Shown here one piece after another: positions 1-12,590 of a stretch of 64,000 nucleotides of DNA (the first letter of the stretch is position 1; the number at the start of each line of letters is the position of its first letter). Both the position numbers and the translations under genes were made by a program. The stretch covers positions 152,501 to 216,500 of the forward strand of contig JAWZYV010012511.1 in NCBI GenBank assembly GCA_038373885.1, given 5' to 3'. This stretch comes from Cheiracanthium punctorium. Taxonomy: Eukaryota; Arthropoda; Arachnida; Araneae; Cheiracanthiidae. The notes beneath the pieces are model-generated. The model searched no databases. It was not told where the DNA came from and saw only the letters and a program-made list of their open reading frames with translations.

Positions 1-2901
1 CTTAGTGCATGGAGCACTAGAACTGATTGAATCATGCCGTAGTAATTTAGAAAGGTCTCAAATAAGTCATTACCACTAAAGCTTTTCAACAGGAAATCAA
101 AGGATTTCGAGAAGTAGCATACACAAAGCTACATATTTCTTCGAACTTAACAGAATATTTTGAAGGGATTTGAAGAAATATTTCTGAACAGCTAACAATT
201 GACTGCGACGTCATATCTGCTAATACCACATAGAAATGCGGTATCATTCAGGATTCGGAAATTGAAACTTTGGTAAGCTTTTGCAGCGGACTGTTTATGT
301 GTTCTTCATTTTAATGAGCAAAATGTATATCATCTTCGATCAACAAACGGCGAAAAAACACATTCACGTAGTACTGGAAATTTACCCCTTATAAGGGAAA
401 CGTTGTTGGGGACCATTTTCGAAGTTACTGAAGGTAAGTTAGTAACAACAGATAAGATTTATTTAATAAAAGATAAAACTACGTATTTGAAAATACATCA
501 AGCGGTTTGGCTATGTAATTAGTTTGGTGACCTGAATAGCGTAACCTTATACCATTATTGCATTCATCCTGGTTGATCCCTGGAAGCAGAATGCTGACCT
601 TATACTTTTCCAACGATTTGGAAAAGCAATCTCTGAATTTGTCATGAAAGTTTATCAATCTTTTTTAATATAAATTCTAACCATACGCTGAAGGATAGAG
701 CTAAAGATAGACGGAATACTACTTCTAGATTTAGATGTTACCTTCAGATATCAAAAATGATGTTGATGAATTAAATAATTTGTCGAAATTAGATTTTCAC
801 ACAGAGTAGAGTAGAGACTAATTTTCACTTAGAGTATCTTGCTGTGTATGCTGATTAACAAATGACCACACAGCTTACAGATCCTTCTCGAGTTATATAA
901 TGAAAACTAGTAACAAAGAGTCATCTTTCAATGTAAAAAATCTGTTACTATCAGTTACTATTACTTCTCCAACCCGAACTAAGACAACTAAACTAGGAAA
1001 AACCTAAACTAGGATTTCGTTTACTTTTCATGTCACACACTTTGGTGAATGGTGTGTGAAATTAGTGACAGAAGCACTCTGAAATAGTTGGTGGAATCAA
1101 ACTTTAACTATGCTTTAGGACCTGGACATATTTTCTTTATTCACACAAAAAAGTATTTGAGTGTAAGATAAATTACCTATTATAGTTTTATGAATAACGA
1201 ATTAATGTTTTACAATAACACACAAATGAAAAGAGATATAAGAAATTATTATTTTATACATGATTAATTTCTTATGAAGAATAGTATTTTATATATGATA
1301 TCGACTTACATTCGAGTATTTTTTGAGAGAATGTTGATCACCTACACAATTATATAGGTCAGGGCTTAAACTGATAGAAGACTTCATCATATCCGCATTT
1401 TTTTCTCTACCAATTATGCCTGATTTGATCACAAGGATTTTTTGTCCCTCCATGTAGATTAAGTGCAAGTACTATTTTCACATCGGAATGATGCAACATT
1501 GTATAGTTACCACATCCTTATCAAATACTGAATTGTTTTGTTGAGGTATTGTATTGTATTGAATGCTTTGTGGGAGAAAATGTCTTTTGTACGTGGCATT
1601 CCTTTCTTTGTAAGATAGCGCTAGTGGGTTTTGCCTTAACAAAAAAGTAATACGGTGATAATTAGCAATTATTTAATAATTCTCAAGCAAATATTTTTTT
1701 ATATAATAATTCATGATTAATGAGTGTTTGTACTCTCTATTTTGTATGTTTCACCGCCTTTCTATGACAGAAGAAAAAATGCATTTTTTTTTTCGTCAAA
1801 AATTGCGAAGGCAGACGATATTTGATCGGAAAAATAATTTAGGCATATATTATTAAACCAAAAGGCGCATTTCTCGCCCTATTAGAATACAAACAGTGAA
1901 AAATAATTATGTTTTTTACGCCCAGTAAAAAAGTGTCTAATTTTATCAAAATCTGAAAATTCAAGTCCGATGCGGGGGCAGAAAATATTATCCAATCACA
2001 ATAAAGTTTTACAACGTTTTTATTGAACCCAGAGTGAACCCTTTCCGCACGATTTTTTTTAAATTTTATTTCCAATGCAGCACGCGATTACAGACATTAT
2101 CCTTACGCCGTACAGAGATCAGAGAAACAAAACAAACTAAGAATATTTAAAACATTAAAAGCACTAAAAACATAAAATCAGGCAAATAAACTGTTCAAAG
2201 AATCTCTAGCCTCCCAGTATCGGGAATAGATACAGCTCTTTTTCCGCACTAGTATAATAGTGATTACAAAAAAAAAATAAATAAATAAATAAATAAAAAT
2301 GCGGAAACAGACTACTGCCTTCGACTGTGGTAGCCAAATTTTCGATGCTAGATAGATTTCGCTTACGTCCTCTGCCTGCAGGAATAGAGGTTATGCAGTT
2401 CTTTCAAATTTCAGTATAATCTTCCTAAGTGTGTGCAAATGGAAACATTGAATTCCTTCGCATCTTCTTTATGCGAAGGAATTCTTTTACAGCTTCAAAA
2501 GAGCTCTCCATTCCTGGTACTGGTAGAACAATTTCAGCAGTAGTACTTTTTCTTGAAGAAAAATGTGCAGAGAAATTATGAATGCCCATGCAAAATCCGC
2601 TTTCTTTTTAACTAATTAGTACTAATAGGAGTGCGCTGTAACCCAAATAATATTTTAGATTATCAATATATATTTGTAATTTTCATTCTTGTTACAACGC
2701 AGTCTATTGGTGAATTCTGGTACTAAGTAGTGTTACTTAATAAATCTCAATTGCATCATTTGATAGAAACTCTTGCTTGTAAAAAATGCAATACCATAAA
2801 GGACTCTTCAGAATCAAATGGAATTTAATGCAGAAACGACTTGTATTAGTAAAACTAAATGATTAATTTTTCAAAGAAAAAAAAAGAATAAGTGCCCGAA
2901 A
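1..2901. other. AT-rich non-coding DNA, nothing recognised
   Basis: No reading frame with recognisable protein similarity is seen on either strand. The only simple structure is an A-run followed by an AAAT microsatellite at about 2268-2300, which may be the tail of an old LINE or SINE. A donor-like AAGGTAAGT at about 432-440 follows a short open stretch, but no partner exon was found, so no gene is called. Confidence 0.5.
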
Positions 2902-3058
2902 TCAGTATTTGTTGTGGCCTACATGCACTGCAATAAGTGCTGCTATACGACGTAGCATAGGGTCAAATGTATTGTGAATGTATGCTTGGGGAAGACCATT
3001 CCATATTTCTTGAAGTCGTACCCAAAGCTTATCTGTTTAAGCTGTAGGACGAGGATCA
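2902..3058 (-). pseudogene. Tc1-like transposase C-terminal remnant
   Basis: Read on the minus strand, this stretch encodes the end of a Tc1-family transposase: a segment like LWVRLQEIWNGLP, then PMLRRIAALIAVH, then GHNKY and a stop codon at 2902-2904. This is the usual C-terminal pattern of Tc1 transposases, which cut and paste DNA at TA sites using a DDE catalytic core. The core is missing. An in-frame TAA lies just upstream, and the frame ends abruptly where repeat R begins at about 3059. It is a dead fragment. The subfamily cannot be named from so little sequence. Confidence 0.7.
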
Positions 3059-3560
3059 CCCCCACTAAAAATTATCTTAAGACTTTCTTCAGAAAATGCC
3101 ACATTCTGCAGAAATTTTAGAATAATTTACAGATTGAAACATATCTTCAAAATTGCTGCAGACTGTTTTCAGAGAATTTTGCAGAAATTCTCAATATCTT
3201 AAAATAGAAGACATTCGTCTTAAAATTTTCCAAAGAATCGAAAGATAAATTTCCAGATTTAACTATATCTTCCAAATATCTGTAGATTATTTTTGCAGTC
3301 ATCAAAATTTGTCAACAGAAATTCTACAGAAAGATTAGAATTAAAAAAAAATTACGCAAAATATTATTTAAGATTTTGAGTTCTTTGACGTAGTTCTGCA
3401 ATAAAATTTTATACAATGCCTTTTATTTTACAAATAACTTGTGCTTTCTTTATGAGTAAGACATTATTACTACATTAAATATTTTAATGGATGTGCCATT
3501 TTATAGTAGTCATAATAATTTGAGGTTCAAAAAATAAGTAATAGCTGAAATGCAAAATTA
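3059..3560 (+). repeat. Repeat R, copy A, first segment
   Basis: From CCCACTAAAAATTATCTTAA onward this matches, with scattered differences, three pieces of the right half of the window: 44205-44515, 46223-46312 and 61146-61230. The copy here is continuous, so it serves as the empty-site reference that proves the insertions at 44516 and 46313. Similarity fades after about 3560. The nature of R is unknown. It starts next to a Tc-type transposase remnant in both copies, though the two remnants belong to different families. Confidence 0.75.
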
Positions 3561-3847
3561 AAACTTTGGATGCAAGGAAATTTAAAGCATTCTGGAAAGG
3601 TCTAGGACATAGCATCTAATTGTACCTGGGATTTTATTTTTATTTTTCCGGTGTGGGGGAGGTGGTGTCTTAAAATCAATTCATTAAAAGGATGCTAAAA
3701 TTATCAATTTAAATTAAAATGGAAAGTTTCTAATAATAATGCTGCAATGATGAATAAATAAAATGTTTAATCCATGTTTTAAATAAAATATTTAAATGCA
3801 GTTTTTCAAATTGGTATTTAAACACATTTTAAAAATAATTTTATGTA

Positions 3848-5871
3848 CAGCTGCGGAAAAAAACGCGCACTTGTTCTTTATTCGTTTGTCGTTCGTCATA
3901 CAGCAAAGTTATTTATACCAATCATTTACGATCGACGTACTCTTTAATTTGCCATACATAAAAATTGCATGAGAGCCCACCTCCATATTAAAATTTGCAC
4001 CAACTTTTTTTTTCTAATAGCAACCCATAGATTTTACTTCATATTTCAAAAATTTAGCTCATGTTAACCCCGGATACCAATTTTCAATAAATTTGAACTG
4101 AAAATGATGAGTTATGAGTTTCCAAAATTCCCCTCCCCCTATAACTGAACGACCCAAGCATATTTTATTATAATTATAATTTTTAATAAAATAGTAATAT
4201 GAATTATGGAGTATTAAATTAATATTTACAAAAATTATGAATAGCAACATAGCCAAATTCCCATGGAAATAGATGCGAAAAGTAATATTGCATGGCTGTG
4301 AAAATTTTCAAACTTTTACGTTCAGTAGTTAAATTTATATTAAATAAAATGTGTTGTTTTCATGAGTTAAGAGACCATATATAAATTTATTAAATGACAA
4401 TTTTTTTGAAAATTGCTTAAATTAAACTTAAATTAAATTTATTTTGCACAAAAATAGTAAAATTTAGCGATATTAAAAAAATAGCAAATTTTGAAGCAAA
4501 TAAATTGGAGATTTTTACAATTTGATGGTGATCCTATAAAGCGCTTATTGTTGCGTCCGCTACTATTTCCCCCCACCCCACCCCCCCCCACCCTCTCCCC
4601 CCAAAAATATTTTCTATGAATAGAATTAGATGCAGTAGATGTATGTTTTCCAATATATCGTCCTATTTCTGAAAAACTAACGTCCTCAACAGTCCAGGCG
4701 TGAATTTGATTTTTTTAAATGCCTGAAACATCAGGCCGTTGGACTTCCGCACACTTTATCCAACATTTGTTTTATTTCCAATGGCAGCATAGGAAGACAA
4801 ATACAGCAAAGGAATAGTAAAAAAGAAAGAAAATACACGAACAAAAAACTCAGCTGTATCAAATAGTCTATGCATCCAAACGGTCCCTGGCCTCCCAGTA
4901 GCGGTCTGTCTGCAAGTGAGGACTTAGACAAGGCTTGGCAAAAGGGGAGGTGGTCAACCAAGGTCAGGTCAGGTTTATTCAACATTCAAAATCACATTTT
5001 TCTGTCTAAATTTTTACCTTACTATAAATTGAAATACTGCCAAAATCTTATAAAAATTTTGCACACTGTAGACGACGATATTAAATGAAGAAAGTTAAAT
5101 AGCAGACACAGTGATAATATTCGGTTGGCAAAAGAGTAGTTGCGTTTTTTACATGAAATTCAAACAAATAAATTTTCAATCATAAAAAGATTTTTCATGT
5201 TCGAGTTCTACTGTAGCTGAATACCTTTCATGTTTGTAGTCAGAAGAGCAGAGGACAGATTCTCACTCCTGACCACATTTCACATGTCTAAGAGAACCTT
5301 CAAATACTCAATAACAATTTCTAAAGTAAGAAGATTTTCAAAATCGTAAGCAGTCGTTTAGCATTTTTTCTTTAAATCATGCATACGAACAAAGGAAGTT
5401 TTGGAGTCACGATCCATTTGGAACACTGACTAAATATTGTAATTTCTACGCCGGCTAATCTCAGTACAAAAATCTTCACAAAAGACTAAAAACAGTATTT
5501 TTCCTTTAACTAAGTGAACGAAATTAATGAAAGGCGAAAAGTTCGGAACCTTTTCAATTTGCAGAAAGTCCCTTAAAATCGCGCAAGAAAAGAATTCGCA
5601 GTAACTCCGGAAATTATCGAAAAAAAATTGGTGAAAATTTATATTTAGAGTAATTTGAGGGTTTTCTTTCGTTTCATAAAGACAAAATAGAGTGTTGCGA
5701 TTAAAAAAAAACAAGTTGATGCAAAATTAAATATGAAGACGGCCCTTATGCAAATTAAATTAATAGGAAATTAAATTATATGTTATTTGCGAACGAATGG
5801 TATATATAACTTTGCTATACGACGAACGACGGGCAAATAAAGAGCAAGTGGGCGTTTTTTCCCCGCAGCTG
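3848..5871. mobile_element. DNA transposon with ~90-bp terminal inverted repeats, non-autonomous
   Basis: The left end begins CAGCTGCGGAAAAAAACGCG. The reverse complement of the right end begins CAGCTGCGGGGAAAAAACGC, and the similarity continues inward for about 90 bp through matching CGTTCGTC and AGCAAAGTTAT segments. TA precedes the left end, while the right flank reads CA, so a mutated TA target duplication is possible. No transposase frame survives in the 2.0-kb interior, which also holds a mariner-like end near 5121. A Tc1/mariner origin is plausible from the CAG terminus and TA, but not proven. Confidence 0.7.
5121..5150 (+). mobile_element. Mariner-like terminus, fragment
   Basis: TTCGGTTGGCAAAAGAGTAG followed by TTGCG resembles the terminal inverted repeats of irritans-type mariner elements. 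No matching opposite end is visible nearby and no transposase frame follows, so this is a truncated fragment at most. Confidence 0.4.
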
Positions 5872-6440
5872 CACATCTCTTTTAATATTCTGTAATGAAA
5901 GTTTAAAAACAAATTATTGAAAATATTTATAAACATTCATAGCTTTTGAGTTGTACACTTTTTACTCAGAGGGCAGGACTAATTAATAAAAACACTCAAA
6001 ATAAATTGGTGTTTAAAATATAAAATAATTAATTTTTTTTTAAATAACACACATAAAAGAATCCTCTTTCAGTACAGGTTTAATCTGTCAAAGTAATACT
6101 CTGCAATAATACAACAGCGGAAGTTTGTTCCTTTCTGTCTCCAGCGTTGCTTCCCCTCAAACAGATCTCTAAATGCCATGCTGGGCCCAGAGAGGATCGA
6201 TGATAGTAAGCAACGATGGGCACTGGAAGGATACCTTTTCGATATACATCTTTGCGACAATGTGAATCCACATGTTAAAATGGAGTTCAAGATTTTTTCA
6301 GTATTTTGAATGGACTGTTGAAGGCAAAAGCCCCGAAAAATTTAACGAAGGCTTCACACGCAGTTTAACAAGTTATTTTTTTCTGTTATCTTCCTTCATC
6401 TGACGTAAAAATTAAAACTGAGTGAATGCAATCCTGTAAT

Positions 6441-6652
6441 CGTTCCAAGCGATTACGATTACGGGATGCTGATTGGATTACCACTATGCTACGATTATTT
6501 AAAAAAAAATTTAGATTATAATTAGATTACGATTATGCGCGGAGATTTAAGTTTTCAGATCACGATTACGTTACAGTTTATTGATAAAACTAAGTTCTAC
6601 AATATGATTAGATTATGATTACACAAAAAGGTATAATCGATTACGATTACAC
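6441..6652. repeat. Degenerate GATTACGATTA repeat block
   Basis: The words GATTACGATTA, TGATTACG and ATTAGATTA recur irregularly over about 210 bp, interleaved with AT-rich spacers. It looks like a decayed minisatellite or imperfect tandem array. No coding potential is seen. Confidence 0.6.
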
Positions 6653-6990
6653 GAAGTCTGGTTGCATGGTAATTTATGCTAATGGTGGCATGTTAGATTT
6701 AGTCAACCAAAGCCTTTTTGTCATTTTTGGAACACGTCACTTTTTCAACAACTTCTTCAATATTTTGTACGCAAAAAGGCCAAACCATTACCTTCATACT
6801 CATTTTCACATTTTCCACTGGATAAGACAAAATAAAATTAAAAACATTCGATATATTTGTGACGATTTCGGATGTTGGCGAGGTTGGCGCGAGTGATAAA
6901 GCGGAGAAAAACTGCTCCCCTCCTGATACGGGGCGGCATATAATGTCTCCCGTTTACAACGCTTTCAGCCCAGCACAAAGCTTTTGTGTA

Positions 6991-7505
6991 ACGTGTTCAT
7001 TTCTTCGCCTTTTTACTTTGATTTAGAGTTTATTATTTAAGCTTTTTATTTTACTTTCAAGTACCTTACAGTGAAATACGTTTAACACGAAAACGCTTAG
7101 CATGAAAAATCGTTTAATACGAAAGGTTATAGCGGTCCGGATGGTATACTAAGCAATTCAATACGAATCTTTCTCCACGAAATTCTTTTAACACACACAG
7201 AAAAAAAATATTTCGGTCCCCCCAGTTTCGTGATAAACGATTTTCACTGTATTAAGTTGCAGCTCTAGATAAAAAAGTGCACCGGGATTGGCCATCGGAA
7301 ATAATCAGTTTAGCGAGGCTTATTTCATTCGAATTCCCGTTAATGTGTTCATTTCTTCACGCTTTTATTTTAATTTAGAGTTTATTATTTAAACTTTTTA
7401 TTTTATTTTCATGATAAAGAACCTTGTTAAGCTGCAGCATTAGACAAACTAGTGCATCGGGATCGGTCATCGGAAATAATCTGCTTAGCGAGGCTTATTT
7501 CATTC
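6991..7505. repeat. Tandem duplication inside repeat R copy A
   Basis: A unit starting GTGTTCATTTCTTC and ending GCGAGGCTTATTTCATTCG occurs twice, at 6991-7340 and 7341-7505. The first unit is longer only because it contains the pogo-like MITE at 7069-7249. The matching part of copy B (about 61912-62075) has a single unit, so the duplication arose after the two copies separated or was lost from B. Confidence 0.7.
7069..7249. mobile_element. Pogo/Tigger-like MITE with TA target duplication
   Basis: The left end reads CAGTGAAATACGTTTAACAC and the reverse-complemented right end CAGTGAAAATCGTTTATCAC. TA lies directly outside both ends (7067-7068 and 7250-7251). The second tandem unit and R copy B lack it, confirming insertion. 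At 181 bp it cannot encode a transposase and must have been moved in trans. Confidence 0.8.
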
Positions 7506-8234
7506 GGACCACAAGTGCCATTAGTCCTCCAGTTGTTCAACCTGTTCTATACTGCATATTTAAATTTTTAAATTAATAATGTTGTAATGATGCATTTAAA
7601 ATTGCATGTAAGTTTTGATCTTAAAAAAATTAAATTTCTACCAAAACATCAATTTTCAGAAAAGCATTAAAGTATTTTTCTTTCAACTTATAAAATAAAG
7701 TTAAATTTTTGCCTTTATCTTGTTTAGGAACTTCTCGGCAATTCTTAAAGTAGACCAACATGTTCGCTTTTACCTTCAAGAATATTTTCAGCAGTGTCAT
7801 AGTTTTTCAAATTTCACCTGTATCATCTGCTTCTTGTAAGTCTATAGATTACAAGATGTATTTGTATCTCCGCCAATATAATAGAAATACCTTATGAACT
7901 GCACGGTGGGAGTATGCCCATCGGTACTCGTCACAGTTCCAGTCATTTTTATTCTGGACTTCAGATTCAAAATAAAGAAATATCTGCCTGAGATACAGTC
8001 GTCATGATGTTAGAGGAACGCATAGTACCCTCACAATAACAAAGGAGGACGGTATACTGCAACAGGTTGAAGAAACGCCCAAGGTAAACACACTCACACT
8101 AGCTAGTGAGCCGAATTTGAATAGAGACCCACAGAAACACCAGGAATGCTGGTGAGTAAATTTATGGGCCGCCATACTCGGGGATTGCTGGCTTAGACCA
8201 TATCTGTTACCTGAACGGGACCCCCCCCCCTTCT
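7506..8234. repeat. Repeat R copy A, middle segment
   Basis: This matches about 62075-63420 in copy B: the AATTAATAATGT segment, CAGTCGTCATGATG, CAACAGGTTGAAGAAACGCCC and GCCGCCATACTCGGGGAT. Copy B carries its own insertions (a MITE and a SINE) that are absent here. The segment ends in a C-run and CCCCTTCT, which is the target site of the hAT insertion that follows. Confidence 0.7.
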
Positions 8235-9379
8235 CAGGCGCGGATCCAAGGGGGGGGCGATGGGGGCGATCGCCCCCCCCCTGGAGCAGACCGATGTGTT
8301 AAAAATAATTGAAAAATACATGTATCAGTTGAAAGAATCTAAAGGAATCATTACACCTAGTGAAGAAACTTAACATTTCAGATCACAAATCAAAAGATGA
8401 ATTACACAATGCATTTAGAGACAGCGACACTCATCCCCTTTTGAGTCTTTCAGGAACACTTGGGGCTTATTCTAAGTAATTCAAAGAAAAGCAGTTAGTC
8501 TCAAGAGCCCAATCACCCCTTCTTTGGATGTTTGGATCCACCACTGCACTGCACGTGCACAACTGCTACAAGGTCGTAAAATATATAGTTAGGAGGGGTA
8601 ATGGGGAGACGAATATACCGTGACGGGCTCACTCATATGGGGAAGTTTTAAAATCCTCATCCTTCATGATTATAAGCTTCTAATTAAGATATATTTTGTT
8701 CAAGACGAAACTTTTTTTCCCCACTTTGAAAATATTTCATAGCTCTTTTCTTCAGACAAGAGTACTTTTACGTTATATGGAGAGAGATAAAGTGCATAAG
8801 CAACCCCCACCCTCTGTGTTCTGTAAGGGTTTTTTCTCCTAGAAATTCACTAACACGTAGGAGTGGTCAGTACGGTAATTGGAGAGGTCTGTTGCTCGAA
8901 CGAAATCTGGAATTGCCATAAAACACTTGGGAAGGGGATGCAGGAAGAAGACATACTATCTGCCGTTAACACCTTCTTCAAAGGGGAACCAATTTCCCTT
9001 GTAATAAATAATCACATATACACCCGCAACCAAGCAATTTAAAGCTTCGGATTGCTTTTTCTAAGTATGGGCGTGAAAAGGAACTGCAGATGTTTGCATG
9101 GCCAGCTTCAACGTTGACAGTTCTCTTGAAATTTATACAAACTAGTGTTCCGGAAAAGATGGGTTGCAGGTGTCTTGGTCATCTCTAACTGACTTCAAAA
9201 TAACAACCCCCCCCCCCAAAAAAAAAAGAAAGAAAGAAAGAATGTAAGAATAACAGAATAGTAGAGCAGCAACGACAAACCAGTAGACACTTTGCTTACA
9301 TCAAGGGGTCAGTCAGAATTTGTAAGTGAATAGAGAAGAGTCCTCTCAAAAATATTAAGCGGATGATTCGGGCCCGATT

Positions 9380-9476
9380 ATGTCAAAAAGAAAACAGAGC
9401 ACGCTACTTGGATTTTTTAAAAGTAGTTCCAATGCTGTTCTTCACGATGGTAAAGAGTCCTCGGATGAACTCAAAG
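9380..9476 (+). CDS. First exon of a hAT-type transposase gene (truncated gene)
   Basis: The exon starts at an ATG and encodes 32 complete codons beginning MSKRKQSTLLGFF, then KSSSNAV and an acidic segment with ESSDELK. It ends at a good splice donor, AAAG/GTAAAT, at 9477. Short N-termini of the form KRKQ-x-x-L-x-x-FF are typical of spliced hAT-family transposases related to ZMYM and THAP-associated hAT genes; this is recalled family knowledge, not a search result. The exon lies about 1.1 kb inside the left end of the hAT element, in the right orientation. Later exons carrying the zinc finger, DDE-like core and hAT dimerisation domain are not visible in the remaining 3.8 kb, so the product is not functional as seen. 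Deletion or distant decayed exons are both possible. Confidence 0.65.
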
Positions 9477-12400
9477 GTAAATTTTTTTAAATAAAATGTT
9501 GTTTTGTTTGTTTTACTTTTTATGTGTCATATATAAATAGTATTATCTCTCTTTCTCTCTCTTGCCTTTTTTAACACTTTCCAGTGGTGTTGAAAGTGTT
9601 TATGCATTGGTAGTCCTGTTTCTCCGTGCTCGCGTTAATTATCAAACAAATTACTCTTTTGACATGACACTTTAGTATGTTGTTTTAAAGAGTCAATTGG
9701 AGATCTAGGGGAAAAAAATTGAATGTCATCAGTCAATTTTGTTTTTTAATCTTTGTTGAAATTTTTTTAAAAATTGTAAATATCTATGGGACTTAATATT
9801 TCATTTTTTTAAACCTTTTAAAACTTGTCCAATCTACTCTAAATTTTTATGTCGCGTCAAATTAAATGATAGACTTGCTAAAAAATTTAATTTCAATATC
9901 ATGGTGTTTAATTGGAAAAACAATTGTGTTGGATAAGTGTTACTAATCTATGCTTGAGCATGATGTCATAAACCCTTTTTTTAATCAACAGTAAACGGTC
10001 TTTTCTTTCTTCGTTTTATTTATTTATTTATTTACTTTACGTTTTGATTAATTCTACCCGAGATTTACAATTCAACGAACATTAACGAATACATTTCGAC
10101 GAACCTTTTTTTATTATTATTACCTTTATATATATTTTATTTTCGATGGCAATGCCATCAAAAATAATTAGTATGGATAAATTGTTAAATCAATCTTTTG
10201 GCCAGTGTAATGACTAGGATCTATTTTATATCATAAAGCCTGGCATGTCCATTCATCTATCAGAAAGGCAGTGTTTTTTTTTTCTTTTTGCAATTGCAAT
10301 AAGCTAATTTTTTAATTACCTCTGAATCAGCAAAATATTTTAAATTCAGAATTATATTTTTTTTTCTTTTAACTTAAAATTATTATTATTATTTTGTCCC
10401 CGATTTTATCAAAGTGAGAGAGAAAGAAAGAGCGGTGGGAGAAAGAATAAGCCGTTCTTTTGTTTTCTTTATAGAGAGGTGATATGAGAGAGGATAATGC
10501 ATATATGAGAGGTGATCTTTATAGAGAGGTGAGGTCATATATCACCTCTTTATGACAAAATGATATGATTGACAAAATGCATTGACAAATTGATTATGAT
10601 TGACAAAATGATAAAAATTTGAAACTAATTTCGATTAAATTTATTAACTTTGCAAATAAATTTATTAATGCAAGCTTTATAATAAACTATTGACAATATT
10701 AGACTCAACTAGCATTAAAATAATTGATTAAAATTTATATTCAATTAGCAAATGTGACTTTTTAGGAATTTAGAACACTAAATCACGGTGTTATTGTCGT
10801 GTAAAAAGTAAAGTAATTTTCCCCATTAATTGTATTAAAAGCTTATTTAAAACCTATTTTAAGAGAATATTTTAGTAAAAACAACAGATCTAGCAATTTT
10901 TAATAAAAGAAAAACATAAATACAAAATTACACGGTGAAGTAAAAATACTTTCTTTTTTATACAATACATGAAAGAAAAACTCATTTATAAAAACGCTGT
11001 GTCTGCATTTCGACAGACAGTGGGGCGTAAACGCTTATTAAAAAATATTTGGTGTATTTTATTGATTATGTGTAAATATATTATTATTAGATAAGTACTG
11101 TGTAAATACAATGCATTAAATACGATGCGTCGGGCAGTATATGTAATATATGAGCTTTTTATAAGGAGATGCCGCGTACTCTTAAATATTTTGGACAACC
11201 CCTCAAGAAGTATTCTAGTTCTCTATATACTGTTGATTTCATACATATTGTCTTTATAAATATATGAAGCCTTCATATAGTGCATATACTAGCCTCTCAT
11301 ATTTTTTTAAGTTACGTGTTTTTCGAAAAACTTTCGCTGAGATTATATGAATCTAACATAGAAAATATTGATATTTCTTTTGTTAATCTGAGATTTCTCG
11401 GCAGATATTAAAAGCAGTTAATCAAATTAACAAAATTGGACAGCATGCAAAATATTAGTGAATATTTTCGCCTGCATCATTTAAGACAAAATTCTTTTTA
11501 GGCAAAACTGTGGGTTAATGAAATTTGAAATTTTATTCTGTTCATTGATGCATAATTTTACTTATTTTAATTTAGTAATAAATATATTTTGACCTTGTTT
11601 AAAGATGAAGTTGTTTTATAATTTCTGTATTTGTAATGTGCTCATGTAAATAATTTTTGCAAACATTTTATTTTAATCTGGTGATAAATATGAAAAAAAA
11701 AAGAATGTATATATATTTTGTTTAAATCTAGTGAGAAATATACCCGAAGGCATTGTTTAAAATACTAATTTGTTATATAATTAATGCATTCGTATAATGT
11801 GTTCGAATGAAAAAATTGTGTATAAAAATAAATTGTACGTAAAAGATTCAAGCCACTAATAAATTTTGTGTTAGTTATACATTCTTATCAGAATTTTTTT
11901 GTGTGTATGTTTAATTAGTTTATACTAGGTGATTATCAGTAAGCATTTTTTGGTTTTTCACATACACATCAATTTATTCAAGCAGCTTTATTTGAATGTA
12001 CATCAATGTACATGCATAAGTATTTACATGAGAAAGTCAACACGAAAGAATCCATGTATTTGATGAATATGAATTTGTACGCAACTATATTTCATGTATC
12101 CTTCAAATATTTGAAAAATACTAGGCAGAAAGTCGTACGACTCAAATTACTATTTATAGAATTGCTACGAAAAAAAAAAGAAAAGAAAAAAAAAAACTTG
12201 TTAAATGACAAAATTGCTCTACAGAAAAATTCCTGTTTTTACACGATTTTAAGTGTATATTTAAGAAAAATATTTTTCAATATACGTATATAGATATTTT
12301 AAGCGTACATTACTTAATTTTATTTACAGAAAATACTGTCTTTTTTGTCTAGATATTTTGTTTGAAAGGGATCTCAGGCGACGTGGAAACGTTTATCAAA

Positions 12401-12490
12401 TACAAAATAAAAACACACTTGATTATTTGAATCAAGAGCATTTTTATGGAAAATTCCTTAAAGGTTCAAGGTTCTACAAAAAATATCGAA

Positions 12491-12590
12491 GAATTCGTTA
12501 AATTGAGGCTCCGCCGTAGAGTAATGGCGTTCGGATGTTAAAACTGGGAGCAAGACCCGCTCCAGCAGTTTTGTCGCCCCGGCCCTTTTT
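12491..12590 (+). repeat. Possible tRNA-derived SINE head
   Basis: CTCCGCCGTAGAGTAATGGC resembles a pol III A box with flanks, and a weak B-box-like GGGAGCAAGACC follows about 40 bases later. A run of seven T's at about 12586-12592 could act as a pol III terminator. The B box is poor and no flanking duplication was seen, so this is tentative. Confidence 0.3.

Noticed and set aside
1839..2075. 78-codon minus-strand frame
   Set aside because: No motif, no splice context, AT-rich; indistinguishable from chance.
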